Below, piece by piece: positions 41,258-53,900 of a stretch of 64,000 bases of DNA. The DNA comes from Trachythela sp. YZ-2020 (lineage: Eukaryota > Cnidaria > Anthozoa > Malacalcyonacea > Clavulariidae), in the NCBI GenBank assembly GCA_016169945.1, contig JADLSH010000249.1, positions 1,860,001 to 1,924,000 of the forward strand. Direction: 5' to 3'. The position numbers and the translations under genes were made by a program. Under the pieces are notes generated by a model. The model saw nothing but the letters and a program-made list of their open reading frames with translations. It made no database searches and was not told where the DNA came from. How positions within the stretch are numbered: the first letter of the stretch is position 1; every line of letters starts with the position of its first letter.

Positions 41258-41494
41258 CGCCTGTATTCTAAAAGCTCACTCACACTCACACTTAAAGAGT
41301 GGAGGTTCAATCTGAGCTTCCCTTGAGTGTCAGTGATATTTTTGAATAGCTGGAGGGTGAGTACTCACATAGTATGGTACGGCACTAACCCTCCAGCTAT
41401 TCAAAAACAGCACTGACACTCAAGGGAAGCTCAGATTGAACCTCCACTCTTTGAGTGTGAGTGTGAGTGTGAGTGAGCTTTTAGAATATAGGCG
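41258..41494. mobile_element. 237-bp Harbinger-type MITE with TTA duplication
   Basis: CGCCTGTATTCTAAAAGC at the left and its near-inverse GCTTTTAGAATATAGGCG at the right, bordered by TTA (41255-41257 and 41495-41497). The arms are about 100 bp and highly complementary, around a short loop near 41375. A TTA/TAA 3-bp duplication is typical of PIF/Harbinger elements. Confidence 0.75.
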
Positions 41495-41497
41495 TTA

Positions 41498-41984
41498 GAC
41501 ATGAATTCTTAGACATCAAGGTTCGCCAATTAGGTTCAGTCAAGTTGACGCATGCGCAGACGTTTTTTCCGCGGTGTTGCGGAAGCCAAACAATTACGAG
41601 TTGTTTTCGTCACTTGCGAGGGCTGAATAGCGCTAATATTGTGCCAGGATTACAGACTAATATCTTTCTTACAGAGTGCATCCATCATCAAGGACATTAT
41701 CACAGCACGCACGAAAGCAGCAGCTGGCGCCTCGTAAGATATAGCACTGAAGCATTTAGTCAAACGATTAACGACTATCAGTTAACAGCATGAGATTTAC
41801 AGAACCACATCACCAACTAAAAATATAGGGACCAGAAGCTACTGTCGCCATGCAGGAAGTGCTGACTCATATTAAGCCACAGTTAACTCTCATAATTTTA
41901 GGTTCGTATAATTATACAGTTGCCTTAATCCCTCGGAAAAAAATTGTATATAATAATCATTAACTGCGTTTCATTCCAAAGAGA
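41498..41984. other. CpG-containing stretch, no gene recognised
   Basis: gcatgcgcag...ccgcggtgttgcgg near 41550 loosely mirrors 39190-39250 in inverse. No splice-bounded exon or domain was recognised. Confidence 0.3.
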
Positions 41985-42215
41985 TTAAACTAAACTATAC
42001 TCCAGTGGTCAACAAGAGGAAACCTGAACTAAACTAATGCTATTAATACTGTATAGCTTTATCAGTTCTAAACAGTTTCCTCTAGAGGTTCAATAAGGTT
42101 CCCTTATTGCTTCATTGTTAGTACAAGAGGAAAACTGAACTATAAACTAACAATATTTATACTGGATAGCCTTATCAGTTCTAAACAGTTCTTTCTAGAG
42201 GTTCCAGTAAGGACT
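41985..42215. repeat. ~115-bp tandem repeat, inverted relative to 10515-10760
   Basis: Two units sharing caagaggaaa-ctgaacta, ctttatcagttctaaacagt and ctagaggtt, which are inverse matches to the array at 10.5 kb. Confidence 0.6.
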
Positions 42216-42900
42216 GGAAACGCACGCTAAACTTTAATGTTGCCGACCCGACATCCACAATACGCTTTTTAGAATGTCATACTGTCAGTTTCCACAGCAA
42301 CCGACATCAAAATCAGAACAAAAAAGATGAGATACTGTATTATTTATGTCGATTTTAAATTATGTGCATCCCTGAATATCGGATTTTTTACGCGAACGTT
42401 AGCATGGAGTTACTAGTACGGTTTCTTTGACTGTAAATAGTTACCGTGATTCCAGTTTGTCGAAGCGTCTACATAAAAATGGCGCACGTAACTTGGGTCC
42501 CTATATCTAAGTAGTTCAGTTTTAAACCGTGTAATTTGGTAACTTGCCTGACAAGGCAACACTTCACTTGTGCACGATATATTTATGATCACAAATAGCA
42601 TGTTAATGCAATTAACATAACCCTGTAACTATAATTTAAATAAGTATTAGGAATTCTCATTTACATATTGTAAACAGGAAAAGAAATGTGAATGCAGCTA
42701 TCGCTTTTTCAAACTTCGTTTTGGTTTAACAAAGCAAAAAATAACCTTTGAATACATGCGTATCATTTTGAACTACAAAATAGCCGCCTTTGCTGTTGTT
42801 TCTGTGCACACTTACTCCAAACCCTGTAACTTCACTTTAAATATATTTCAGGGTTTCTCATCTATAAAAAAATTAAACAAAAATAGAAATGTCAATAAAC
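42216..42900. repeat. Composite repeat: block plus ~200-bp tandem monomers, copy 1
   Basis: 42216-42545 matches 62765-63060 (ggactggaaacgc, cgacatcc, atggcgcacgtaa). It is followed by about 1.4 tandem monomers (aaccctgtaact at 42618 and 42826) of the satellite that continues at 63.06-64.0 kb. Confidence 0.65.
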
Positions 42901-44346
42901 AAGGCAAGGGGTCAAAATTTGACTTAATATGCTAGCGGAGGTATGCAATCCCAGAGTGTACTAAAGTTACATTTGAGTAAAACCAGCCGGTTTTACACAT
43001 TTATTAGGAGTTTCTTGCCAATCAATAAACTTGGTTACATATCTTAATATATAGGCAGATAATAGCGAATACTATTTATACCGTTTATAGAAGCCCAATA
43101 GGCAATGGCAAATTGCTTTTATAGATGGAAACAGTGGCAGAACAAGGTTTTAAGTTATTATATGTTGGTGGTGCAGGTGACTGTTTCCATTTAACCACTT
43201 CTGCCGTGTTTTCAAATCACTGCACATGTATAAATTAATGAGTACACGATATGCAATTTGATTGGCATAATAATAACCGTGGATTATAACTCACTAGTAC
43301 AATCTTGAGTAGCTATTATTTGAGCAAAGGAACCATACACACCACATATTATTTGAGCAAAGGAACCATACACAACCACCGTTGGTGGTTGGAACAACTC
43401 CTATTTTCCCGTTCCCTGCATGGTGATGTGTTGAATTTTACTACCCCTCCCAAGAGCACGAGTTAATCCTGCAAGCAGCAGTGTCTTGCTATTGAAGGTT
43501 TCTTCTCTGTGATTCACATGCATTATGAATATTAAATGTGTTTTGTGAGCCACAACACATTATCGGTTATAGCAATCTTGGCGGCTATATACCTTCCCCA
43601 GAATTATTCACAACTTCAATTCATCAATAAACTTTGCGAACAAAATGTTTATCTTTATTCACAGTCCTCAACTTACATTTAAGTCCTCAACTTCTCGACG
43701 CTTCTCGCATTTGAAGCCAACTAATTCATTTATTAATAACCTATATTTATAGCGATTCCTTTGCTACTCCCTCGAGTAAGAACGAGAATTTGAATGTGCC
43801 ATTAATAGAACCTTAGCTCCTCAGCAGCCACAAAGCATCGCATAGCAATACATTTCGTCCCATGAAAACAAGCGGAGGCTTTTCGCTATATCCCCTAATG
43901 CGTCATGCACAGCGTAATGAAAAAGCATCTGCGGAGGAGCGTGCAAATGCGCGCAATGCTAACGGCAAAGAGTATGATGCTAATGAGATATTGAATACAT
44001 CATGCTGAATTAATAATACTTTTTTCATTCCGACGAACGCAAAGAGGGAGAATTAGAAACCTTATCCCACCTTCCTCAAAATTTACGTAATCGTTTGAAT
44101 GCCAAAATCACCTTTATTCTTTTGAAATTACATGTTATAAAGTTACATAATTTACTATTCTAACTAGTTGCAGTATGAATTGTGTTTGTATGCAGTGTAC
44201 GCTAAACTACCTCAAACTTCGGCTATCATTTAAATACTGGCTTCAGGCTGTAGACCGGCAAAATGTCTCGTTAATTTTCTCTCATCGACATGTCAGGTTA
44301 CGCAGATATTCTGATTAATCTGAATCAGACATTCTTATTCATATCG
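42901..44346. other. Intergenic stretch, no gene recognised
   Basis: No coding signature. A 33-bp direct duplication (attatttgagcaaaggaacc core) occurs at 43318-43385. Confidence 0.4.
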
Positions 44347-44352
44347 TTTATT
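44347..44352 (-). terminator. Polyadenylation signal of the adhesion GPCR
   Basis: TTTATT on the plus strand is AATAAA on the minus strand, about 64 bp after the stop codon at 44416. Confidence 0.5.
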
Positions 44353-44415
44353 GTTTAAAACAGTCAGAAATAGTCTTATTTCTTGTCTTGTATGCAAAAT
44401 AATTCTAAGTATTAT

Positions 44416-44944
44416 TCATTGCATTTCCATGGAGAAAGCATGATTCTTAGAGGAACAAGCGTGGTTTGTGGGTGACGTTAAAGAAGAACTTCCCGTATTG
44501 TTGTTGCCAGCCATGCTCTGGGTAATCTCGTGAAATTTGAAATCATCAGCGTGATAATGGTGACGACCACTTGACGTATCTGTCTTTCCTTTTGTCGAAC
44601 ATAATGATTTCCATTTACTTCGTGTATCTTTTGGCAGGACGCAACGAAAGATGAAGACCAACAGACCTTGGAGTGAGTTAAAGATGCAAAATAGATACTG
44701 GAAGACCAATTTAGCGTCTTTGATAGCAAGGACACCAAATACCCAAGTGAGACCCAGAGCCACTAGGATAGCAATACCGCGTCTTGCTTGTGTGATCCTA
44801 CTAGTCTTGAGGGTTGAGGTCACTTTAGTTCCAGAAGTAAGGAGGGAATGTAAGACCAGGACAAACGCAATACAGTTGATGACCAGTATGATTAGGACTG
44901 GGGCGAGGAAAGCCACTTGAAATGGTACACTTTGAAGACGGCAA
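44416..44944 (-). CDS. Adhesion GPCR last exon: ECL2 end, TM5-TM7, cytoplasmic tail
   Basis: The acceptor ttcattag precedes TTGCCGTC. It encodes FCRLQ, TM5 (VAFLAPVLIILVINCIAFVL), basic ICL3, TM6 (GIAILVALGLTWVFGVLAI, with the family's GLTW-x-F-G motif), TM7 (YLFCIFNSLQGLLVFIF) and a ~70-residue tail ending MEMQ. Confidence 0.9.
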
Positions 44945-47900
44945 CTAATGAATAAATTAAAAGTCAATTATTAATAAAATGAAGGAAATCTATTCATTTC
45001 TGCCTCAATCTCGTCCAAAACCGGTCGCAGATTATGGGCTGAATATCAGGCCATAATATTTAAGCCCGCCTAAATTCCTTCTATGATGCATGTCAATACG
45101 CTGTTTTGCACATATTAATATTTAAGGCCAGTTTTGCAAGATAAATAATCTTTAAATTTTTACAGAACCTACTATAGGAAATTTGACATGATCCAAAACA
45201 GAAACTCTCCAGTCTTTGTGTGCTCACGACTGTACGCGGAACACACTGTGTCATTACGATTATTCAGCCACCTTTCATCCAGTAAAGTAGAAAAGGGATA
45301 TTAATCGGGAAAAATACAACATTAAATGCATGCTATGTTTGTTCTTCGTGGACATTTTAGTTCGTGTTTGATGTGAGATGCACCAGTGGGCAAATTTCGT
45401 GTATGTGTAGCAATGGGTAAACGTTTTAAGAACAAGTATAAAATTTTGCAACCGCCAGAATAAAATGCGCATGAATAAAATCGAAATATGTTTAAAAGGT
45501 GTCTCACTCGTGTACGCGAAATGTCAATTTTTATTAACTTATTTTATCAACAGGTTTAACTTATGGAACAATGGAGTACATCCATGTACGTGTTTAGCTA
45601 CTACTTTCTGTTAGCATGGTAGACTTCCAGAGCCAGCCTCTTGCACAAGCCCGACTGCATCATGCAGGGGCGCACATTAGGGGGGGGTGTGGGGGGGTGT
45701 GACACCCCCCCATAATTTGTGAATTTTTCAAAAAATTCGGTCCCAAATTGTAAAATTACACTACATAATTCGTTCCGAGTTGGTCCGAAATATCCTGTCT
45801 AAAAAACGTATAATAAACGATACAAAAATTGTCAATAAAAGAAATCCACGTATTCTCGAGTAAAATAAAGTCAAATCTGTTATAAAAATGCAGTCTCTAA
45901 TTGGGTCTTTATGATGTTGAAGATTACGTTTTGGGGGCGTTTTCTTTAAATAAATGCATTTAAAGAAAATTGCAGCGAAATATTTGAATTCGAAATTACT
46001 AGAGTGTTTGAAATCTTATATATATTAATGAAAGGGCCTATAACGAAAGAGGTCGAGAAGACTCTGAAAATGCCATTTTCGACGATCTACAGACTCAAGT
46101 TTTTCAAAACTTTTCCCGTCGGCACCAAACATGGCGGCGCCTCGTGGGAGTTGGACCCCTATTTTACATTAACTCGTAATACATGTTTTGATGTGGTCAA
46201 ACAAATATAAAAAGTCGGTCCCTGAACAATGGACACCCCCCCCCAAACGTTTTTGGAATGTGCGCCCCTGGCATCATGGGAAGGTCACGTCGTTGGACAC
46301 AAGATCTGCAGCGCCAGCGAAATCTTGTAAAAATGATTTACAAGATTGATTTTGGCACGCAATTAAATATACAATATACAGTGTGTCCCAAATCTTCTGC
46401 AACTGATTATAAGAAGTTTACTATTGGAATATTTTTTTACCTGTCAAAAGCTTTTGATAGTCTAAACTAAAATAATTTCATCTTTCTAGTTATGGATAAT
46501 AAGTTGTAGATTTTACTGATTTAGTGTAGTTTCAAACAATTTCGTATTTGTGGTATTACCTGATTATATTTAAAACGTTTTGCCATATAATATATACAGA
46601 GGAGGAATTATTATAATTAGTTAATAGATAGATAGCTATAGATAGATAGATGGTTTATTGTATAAAACATTGCAGCCCAAAAGCTGAATTAAGTTAAATA
46701 TTACAATTCTAGCTCTAGCATGTACTAAAATACTTTACAAACGATAACTAATGTCTACTAATAATCAATAGATTAATATGATACACTATATGATTTATTA
46801 TAAAATTATAAAATATTCTAACAATACTACATTTTCAATGCGTTAAAGTTGATAAAACTGTTCTTGTAACGCTGTGTGTTAAAAGACACATTAAACTTGC
46901 GATTGTTCCTCAAGTTAATATCATTATAATTGTATGGAGGAAGTAGGCTGTGTAATTTATGATCATTGTTAGTAACAATATCTTTGAACAGTTTTTCTGT
47001 CAGTTCTTGTCTTCTGTCATTCAGAGTTTGAAGACCTGCAGTGGATAAGGCGTCGTTGTATGATACCCAAGGGAAGATGATTCTCATGGCTCTTTTTTGT
47101 ATCATCTCTAAGTCATGTGATAAATACTTTGTCAGGCTGTCGTGAAACACCGGACACGCGTACTCGGTAATAGGTCTGATACAGGTGGTGTAAAACTGGA
47201 CAAGTTCTCTTGTATCCAAATGGGATCTTTTCAGCTGTGATAGGAAAACAGTCTCTTCCTTGCTTTCTTAATAATTTCAGACACATGTTCGTTCCACTTG
47301 AGATCGTGTGAGATAATTAAACTCAGTATCTTCGCGCAGTTTACTACATCCAAGGGAACATAATTAATTTTGATTGGCTCAAAATACTGATGTACTCGAT
47401 TTACTAAAACCTACCCGCAATTCTTTGCATTTACTTTTATTCAGTTGGCATTTATTGGCCAATGCTTGTTCGGTCTTTAATTGATTCAAGTTCGTCAGTT
47501 GTAGGGTTTTCGGCGCTGCTTAAGTCATTAATAATAATCGTTTGAACATCAGTTTGTGTGCATTTCGCTTCGGTTTTATTAATGCCAATATTTTGACTTT
47601 TACCCATATGGTCAACACTACGATCGTTTTCGTATAAACAATTTACACTCTCACCTGAACATTCCGTTACGGTATCTTTACCTTTTCCCAAAGCAGCTGT
47701 CTCAGGCTGAGTTTTCAACACGCGGCCATGCGTGCTACATAACTGTTTGCATTTATTTCGAACTAAATACCCATCTTTTCCTTGGAATAGTAACGAATTC
47801 TGTTTACCAGGATGCCATTTACTAGCGATCTTATCAGGCAATCACATTACGGCTTTCAACCAAAATCGTATGGGTATAAATGACATAATTATACATTGTA

Positions 47901-50900
47901 GTCACTACGTGTCTTCTGATTGGCTAATTGCTTACAGTAAAATATGGCAATCGCGCAACCTACAGATAACTGAGTTTCTGCTAGCAGTACGTACTTTTTA
48001 GCGAGCAGCAGCTTTACATACAAGAATAAAAACAACATTAATAAACGATGTTTTTTTGAAAGTTTTTGCGTAAAAATACACTCTTTTGAAACTTTTATCA
48101 GAACTATAATAAGTAATTAAAATTAGCTTTCTAATATTTTGCCGTTCTTGTTTTAATTTTATAATTGGTTTTTAGCCCATTATTTTAGAACTAAATTTGT
48201 GCGACAGAATTTAAATCGTTGTTTATCGAAGGAGTTTAATGACAATGCATGCAATGCATAATAAAACAATTCTTTAATTCGGTTTTTGTTATATCCGGAA
48301 TTATCAAGGTCTCGGTAAATGTTATCAGTCTCAGCCTTCGGCTTCGCCTGATAACACTTACCTTGACCTTGATAATTCCGGATATCACAAAAACCTCATC
48401 CAATAATTGTTTATTAATTACAAATTAATTAGAGCTATTTGAGCCTTCTGTGCATTCTTGCACTAATTTTAGTTCCCAAATAGCCTTTAACATTTAAAAT
48501 TGCTTTAAACAGGCTTAATTCATTTTGACAACTGACAAGCGAGGGGAACCGTTACTCCATTTGCATCAGATTTTGTTCACAAGATTTGGCAGGCCCTCTA
48601 TAGAAATTGTGAACTTCCCATGATGAATGGCTCCTGTGAAGAAGGCTAATTCAGATCGGCACGCGTGGATTGGACACGAGAATAGTCTTTACTTACAAAT
48701 TTTCGTCGCCATATTCGTCATATTCCAGGGCGGCTGTGACAATAACGATAACTGCTGGTAATCCTAGAAGGTAAAGATACAACATGAAAATACATAAATA
48801 AATTATGTATTTAACATATACTGTAGCTATAATATGTAGGTGACATATATCAGCAATTAAAAGATATCATAAAGTCTGCATGCAATTATTTGTGGTAGGA
48901 GCCCCATGAAGAAAGAATACTAAGCTACAACTGAGGTGACAGGAAAATATAGGACATAGGCCATTTGAAGTAGAAATCTCATCATCTTTGACAATTTCTT
49001 TTAGCATTATAGCAGTTGAAATTTTCAACAGCACATTACAACGTTAGTAAAAAAAATTTAAAACTAAAATAGCATTTAAAATTAGTAGCGTTTTACTATA
49101 CAATTTGACGCCGATTTCTATTTGATCGACCAGATTATATTTTAATTTCTAATTATTCCTTGTAACATACCCCATCCAGCAATAAGACACTTGATCATAA
49201 AGTAAAAATGGTCTCTTGGAAGAATTTTGACTAATTTGACAAAATGAAGATACATAGTATATGCTTCTATAGCCATCCACATAAACACAGCTAAGACAAA
49301 GTAATGTAGAGCTATTGCTGCAACACGACACGAGGTAGTAGAGGAAATCTTGGATCTCTCAGCAGCCACAATGAACACAACTAATGCCAGAGATAAGGCT
49401 ATGCAGAAGTTGAGCAAGATCTGCATAGGAACTTTCGTTCGTAACTCTCTAAATTTAAAAGGAAATGAAGATCATTTGTTGATACATTCAAATTGCATCA
49501 ATGAATGATGGCGAACAGCAGTTTTCGTCTCGATATATACATGCATAAGAAATGTGCAATGGAGATCGACTCTGAATGTTGCGTCCGGGGTTTTTTTAAT
49601 ACACTTACATATATGTTATTTACCGGTTGCTAGGTCCGAATAAGAAAAACTGTGCCCGAGGTCTTTCAAGAACAAGAGGGCACAGTTTTTCCCATCGGGA
49701 CCGACGCTGCCGGTAAATAACGTGTTCATTTTTACCATAAGTGTTGTTTTTACAGTGTTGCGAAATAATTGAGATCAGTGCAGTTGTGAAATTTGACAAA
49801 CAGTGTGACCATGCAGACATGGTAATTTAAATTACCTTGGCAATTTTTAAGCATTTTTTAGTGTTTACTTTAGTACTTTTTTTGAAAATTTGGTTGGGAA
49901 TATTTACTGTTGTTTTCCAATAATTTTCAAATTCATATGGAGATATTTCACTATACAGGGTAATCCAAATTCAGCATGTCTGTGTGCGTTTGTTATTGTG
50001 TTTTTCGATAATGTTTCTACATAGGAACAACAATCAGGCTTTTATAGCTGTCCAACGATACCTTTTTGGAATGATGAAAAATGACTAAGTATTAATCGAA
50101 TAAAAAACTGTCGGTCGAAATCGCATTTTTCCACCGTTGCGAATTGAGAGCAAAACTATTGAAAACAAATCCATTTGGATCTCAAATTCATGAATATTAA
50201 TTTAAAAGGCATATATAATATATGAAGGTGTTAGTAGATGGAATACTCGAACGGAGATTTATATAAATGCCTTTGCCTACCAGAGAAACGTAAAGAAGGC
50301 TTGCGTAAGAAGGCCTGCAAGGGGTAAAAACTTGACCAAATATGGTGGCGGAGGTATATGAGTGCCATTCAGTTGTTATTAATCAAATATCATATCATGT
50401 AAAATATAATGATGATTTTAATCGACATACGTTTTATTCGTGAATAGTACGACATGAGTTTAATGCGCGAGGAAGATATGCGGTATTTTTGTCATTCGTG
50501 TCGGAAAAAACAAATATCAGTATCTCTGCCTGTACGATGTCCGCCATTTCCTGCAAAGCTTTCTCTCGTGAATCCCTGTTTTTAAAGTCAGACCGTACAT
50601 CGTACAGGCAGGCATACTCAGGCCAGATATCTACTAATTGATCTTCTAAAATTGCTTCGGCAACCAGTTTACTATGTTCACTATGCTCCGCCATATTGGT
50701 TTGGAGATAACACGCATGCGCACTTCCCTTATTGTGAAGAACTGCTGGCTTTTGCTCTCCGCACACTATGAATTTTTGTCAAGCGTGCCAGAAAATATCA
50801 AACGTGTTTGATATTTGTTTTTTCCGACATGAATGACAAGAATACTGCATATCTTCCTCACACACAATTATTATCTCCCTACGCAATTTGTCAGGAATGA

Positions 50901-53900
50901 CATTTGACTATGCAAGTTGCGCTAGTGTGCGCCGGGATTAGGATAAGTCTTCCCCTCTTGGGATTCTGCCTTTCATGTGTACAGTACTTGCGATTCGCAA
51001 CGACATTATAGTAGGACACACAGCCATGTTATGCACAATAACACGTAATTGTGAAGGAAAATAGCATGGGCTGCGTTCATATAATTATTAAGTTATTCAG
51101 AAGTAAGACTTGAAAAATGTTTGGTGTTTTTCTGTAAATTTGTTTTACCGAACAAGACTGAAGTCACTCTGTGATATAAAATTGGGCCGGGTTGTAAGTT
51201 GAAATATTGCTTCGCGGGTGAACATCATGCTACTGTATATACTGTTGAGTGTTGTATATACATGTTTTTCGAATACACTGGTTTGCTTGCTTTTTCATCT
51301 GCGGGAGCAGCCTTTCTCATTCTCACTGGGGTTAGACATTGCACTATTTTTATTAACACAACTTAAAGAAACAAGCAAACTATAAATTACATTTGAACTT
51401 ACTTGAACAATAAAACCGTGATCATGGTTAAAATCAGTCCGCCCAAAGATATAAAGCAGCCAATATAACTAATAATACTCAGTGCTTCCTCATGATCACC
51501 ATCGATATGATCCTTAATGTAAACATCCTAGAATAGAAATCACCTTTTTGAATGTCATTGGAACATTTTCCAGTATACCGTGAATTGAAACCTTGTGGTA
51601 CAACACATACCCTTACCATTAACATAGCAAAGTTTGTAAGATGAGAACAATGACAAGTAACAATTCCTTCCTTTGTTCCTTTGTAAGTACAGCCAGTTTG
51701 TGACCAGTCGCCGACACCATTGTTTAACGAGAAATCCCAAAATACACATGCATCGGCCCATTTGTGTATCTGCCCATCTTTTAACGGTTGATATGTTGTT
51801 ACAATTGGATCTTGCAAGTTAGTTAATTTTTGTCCTTTAATAGATCCAGATATCACCCAACTATTCAACTTATTAACCGTTTCGCCACCAGTAATTTCTT
51901 CCATTTGGGACTGAAACAATCGTATCTTCCGGTAAATGACAAAAGCGATTCGTTTGTTTTGAGTTTTAGTGTTAATGCCCAAATTGACAAACAACGATTT
52001 TGGCATTGTTAACGAAATTTGAGAAATCATAGGCTGAACACTAAAATCATTGTTGTAAACAGATAAATTGTTTTCTTCACTTCCTTTACTATCACTCACA
52101 GATGCTGCGCTGGCGCCTTGGAATCTATTTTGGTTGACGTCTCGTGAATATACAGCGATGTTTTGTTCATTTTGTTGTACATTTCCACCAGGATTTATAG
52201 CAACATTTAGAAGGTATTCTTCCACTACGGATAAAACTCTGAAAGAGATTGGTAAATAAAGACATCAATATAGTTTCAAAGCAAGCATGTTACATATAAG
52301 GGTTAAATTATGTGGGAAACTGGTTTGTTTTGAAAAAATCACAAACACGTCTATTTATTCCGCTAAGATTTTAGTCCATAAGCCCGGATCTTTATCAGTT
52401 TAAATAATACTGAAGATCCAGGCTAGAACGGATAGAACGCTTATCGCCATGCAATCCCAAAAAGAACCTATATATTTTATAGCCAAGCTAGCAAAAACTG
52501 TGAATATATGAAAAAGAAATGGGAAGAGGAGAGAAAAGCTTTGCCAACATGGAGAGAATAGTATAGAAAGATTTTAGAAAGTGAGGCATACGTGGAATGA
52601 TGAAAAATTATAGGATTAATATACTAATAATAATAATTAATGGTTTATTGACATATTTTCGCACCAAAGGTGAATTGCAATATGTTACCCATTCTCTACC
52701 CACACCTATCCCCATACTGGTATAATGAATACTGAACAGGAAGAGGTGGGGGAGAGGATTTTGAACATTTCCCCCAAAACCAATACATTTCTTTTAGTCA
52801 ATATAGTCAATATTACAGGATTGTAGAACGAAGACTAGATATAATTTATTTTCTTTTGTTAAATAGACATAAGCTAGAGGCGAGGACTTGTACAGCACCA
52901 TTACTATAGGTCTATTGTACATTCTTTGGCTTGTACCTTGCAGATGTATTTTCAGTTTTCTGACTTTGAGAAAGAAGGCCAGGATCGCAATTTAAGAAGT
53001 TGTCAACAGCTTTAATGACATTCGTGCCGGTCTAGAAAAAGAAATGAGGATTTACTGCATGTTCAATTGTCATTGTATTGATTTGCATGCTCAGTTTAAT
53101 ACAGAAACACATGCTGTATATTCTTTACCTTGTAATAACTGTAAGAGAATATCTGGGTTAGTCAAAACGTGAATTTGGCACACGTTTAAGGGATCGGTAA
53201 AATACGGTTTCATTTTAGGCAGACGGCGGGTGTCACACTATTTCACGTTCCATCGCGTGGGATAATTCACGAATAATTACCACCAGTAATCGTCATGGTC
53301 AAAGGCGCTTGAAAGTGTGAAAAATATATCTAAATAATTATGCTTTGAATAGGAATGACGGTAGTTATCTTCCACAAGAGTATCTCCACCTTGCTGACCA
53401 GTGATGTTTTCCAATGGATGACGAAGGCATTAGACTGAAGAGTCAAAACATTTGGTCGTAATTACAGCTTTCTTCTTCCAATTGCAAATCTCAAACATTT
53501 TCACACTTTCCCGTTTAAAACTACTTGGGGCGGTTGAAGTTATAATTTGTAAAATTGATCTGATCAGAAAAAGTAAATGATCAAGCGACACCTCTGAAGC
53601 AATTTTAGCTTCAATAAAGTCCCCAAGAAAATAATTAAGTCACACTTCTCTTAATTGCTTGCGTCGTCGTCTATCATGAACTTAGTAAGGATTTATAATT
53701 ATATTATTTTAATATTCACCTCATTGGATACGTTTCTTTGTCCAACGATATTTTCGAAAATTAGAACAGTAAACAAAACATCGTCTTCATCAAATTTTTT
53801 TGAATTATTTGTTAAGTTCACCAGTCGGAGAGTCGCATGAAGTGTCGATGTATTATTCTCTTTTATATCCTAAAACAACATTAAGCAAGGGACTTTCATT

